Source: JAEVZK01 sp038202925
Lineage (GTDB): Bacteria > Armatimonadota > Fimbriimonadia > Fimbriimonadales > Fimbriimonadaceae
Reading direction: 5' to 3'
NCBI GenBank assembly: GCA_038202925.1
Contig: JBBREM010000147.1
Location: 1-5,176 of the forward strand
DNA length: 5,176 nt
Both the position numbers and the translations under genes were made by a program. Each line of letters starts with the position of its first letter. Position 1 is the stretch's first letter. The notes beneath the pieces were generated by a model. The model ran no database searches, was not told where the DNA came from, and saw nothing but the letters and a program-made list of their open reading frames with translations. Positions 4,803-5,176 of this stretch are shown piece after piece.

Positions 4803-5176
4803 TTAGAGATGCACTTCCTGATCGTCCCAGCAGGTCTGCAAGTAATCAATCTGGTAGGTGTGACCGTAAAGATGCTGCGCGGGGATGCTCATAAAGAAGC
4901 GGAAGGCCATCGTGCCTTCAGGCATGGTGATGCGCTCGTCGATTAGCTCCGGCGGGACGGTGTCGAGCGCGGACAGCGTGTCAGCAATGCCTTGTCGGAG
5001 CACTTTCTCCGCCTGCTCCAAGGTCTTGATCGCCTCGATTTGAGATTGAATCGGGCCGAGAAACTCTTCGACGGTTTCTGGGAATGCGCCGCCCCTGATG
5101 ACCCCGGCGAAGCCTCCGCTATAGCCGGCACAATGGGCGGCGATCTGCAGAGCACTTTTCGCAGTGGGCGCGGGGC
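4803..5176 (-). CDS. DinB-family (DUF1993-like) protein, C-terminal part (5' end outside window)
   Basis: On the minus strand the frame is open from the window edge (last full codon 5172-5174) to TAA at 4803-4805, giving 123 residues. A TTG at 5019-5021 lies inside it and is not the start, because good family sequence continues upstream: TAKSALQIAAHCAGYSGGF and the segment GAFPETVEEFLGPI. The DinB four-helix-bundle metal site is visible: H in IAAHCAG, and the HxxxH of PAQHLYGHTYQIDYLQT near the C-terminus. Family members are small metal-binding proteins related to thiol-dependent S-transferases; the substrate here is unknown. The gene faces the ankyrin pseudogene, and repeat A copy 3 lies between them. 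The N-terminal helix and start codon are missing. Confidence 0.8.
   Translation of the reverse strand, partial: PAPTAKSALQIAAHCAGYSGGFAGVIRGGAFPETVEEFLGPIQSQIEAIKTLEQAEKVLRQGIADTLSALDTVPPELIDERITMPEGTMAFRFFMSIPAQHLYGHTYQIDYLQTCWDDQEVHL

Noticed and set aside
4731..4946. 71-codon + strand frame through repeat A copy 3
   Set aside because: It overlaps the DinB-family coding sequence on the minus strand, whose HxxxH motif and C-terminus are convincing.

Overview
This window comes from a GC-rich bacterial chromosome (roughly 60% GC by eye, GC-biased third codon positions, GTG and TTG starts in use). The gene mix (a DUF262/HNH nuclease, a REP-associated transposase, a YCII/DGPF protein, a DinB-fold protein, an N-terminal LuxR-HTH plus PAS regulator, a MEDS sensor) suits a free-living soil-type Gram-negative such as an acidobacterium or alphaproteobacterium. 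I cannot fix the phylum from the sequence. The region looks accessory: mostly unrelated single genes separated by repeat-rich spacers, with at least one decayed gene.

Layout: (1) 1-690, the 3' part of a DUF262-type nuclease with a C-terminal HNH domain (+). (2) 729-1386, a REP/RAYT unit: an IS200-like HUH/Tyr transposase gene between two perfectly inverted 28-bp REP sequences. The gene carries an apparent single-base frameshift near 1230; without it the protein would end 5 bases before the right REP. (3) 1387-1712, a spacer with no convincing gene, holding repeats A1 and B1 and a strong hairpin. (4) 1713-1904, a small hypothetical gene. (5) 2165-2767, a LuxR-HTH + PAS regulator. (6) 2768-3031, a spacer with several short palindromes and repeat A2. 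(7) 3032-3400, a YCII/DGPF protein, followed by a hairpin, repeat B2 and a probable terminator. (8) 3648-4214, a MEDS-domain sensor protein. (9) 4279-4708, an ankyrin-repeat pseudogene broken by two frameshifts and a stop. (10) 4772-4798, a third hairpin plus GGCATGAAAG motif, then the 3' part of a DinB-family gene on the minus strand running off the window at 5176.

There is no obvious operon; each gene seems to stand alone. The regulator and the MEDS protein may both be signal-sensing components, but nothing ties them to one pathway. The most unusual structure is the repeat family. A GC-rich hairpin followed directly by GGCATGAAAG occurs three times, always on the + strand and always between genes. 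A second, perfectly conserved 31-bp repeat (B) lies 31 bases after copy 1 but on the far side of the YCII gene in copy 2. This is what would be seen if the A and B halves bounded a site that can be empty or hold a gene. It is a hypothesis from two or three copies, and a genome-wide search would decide it.
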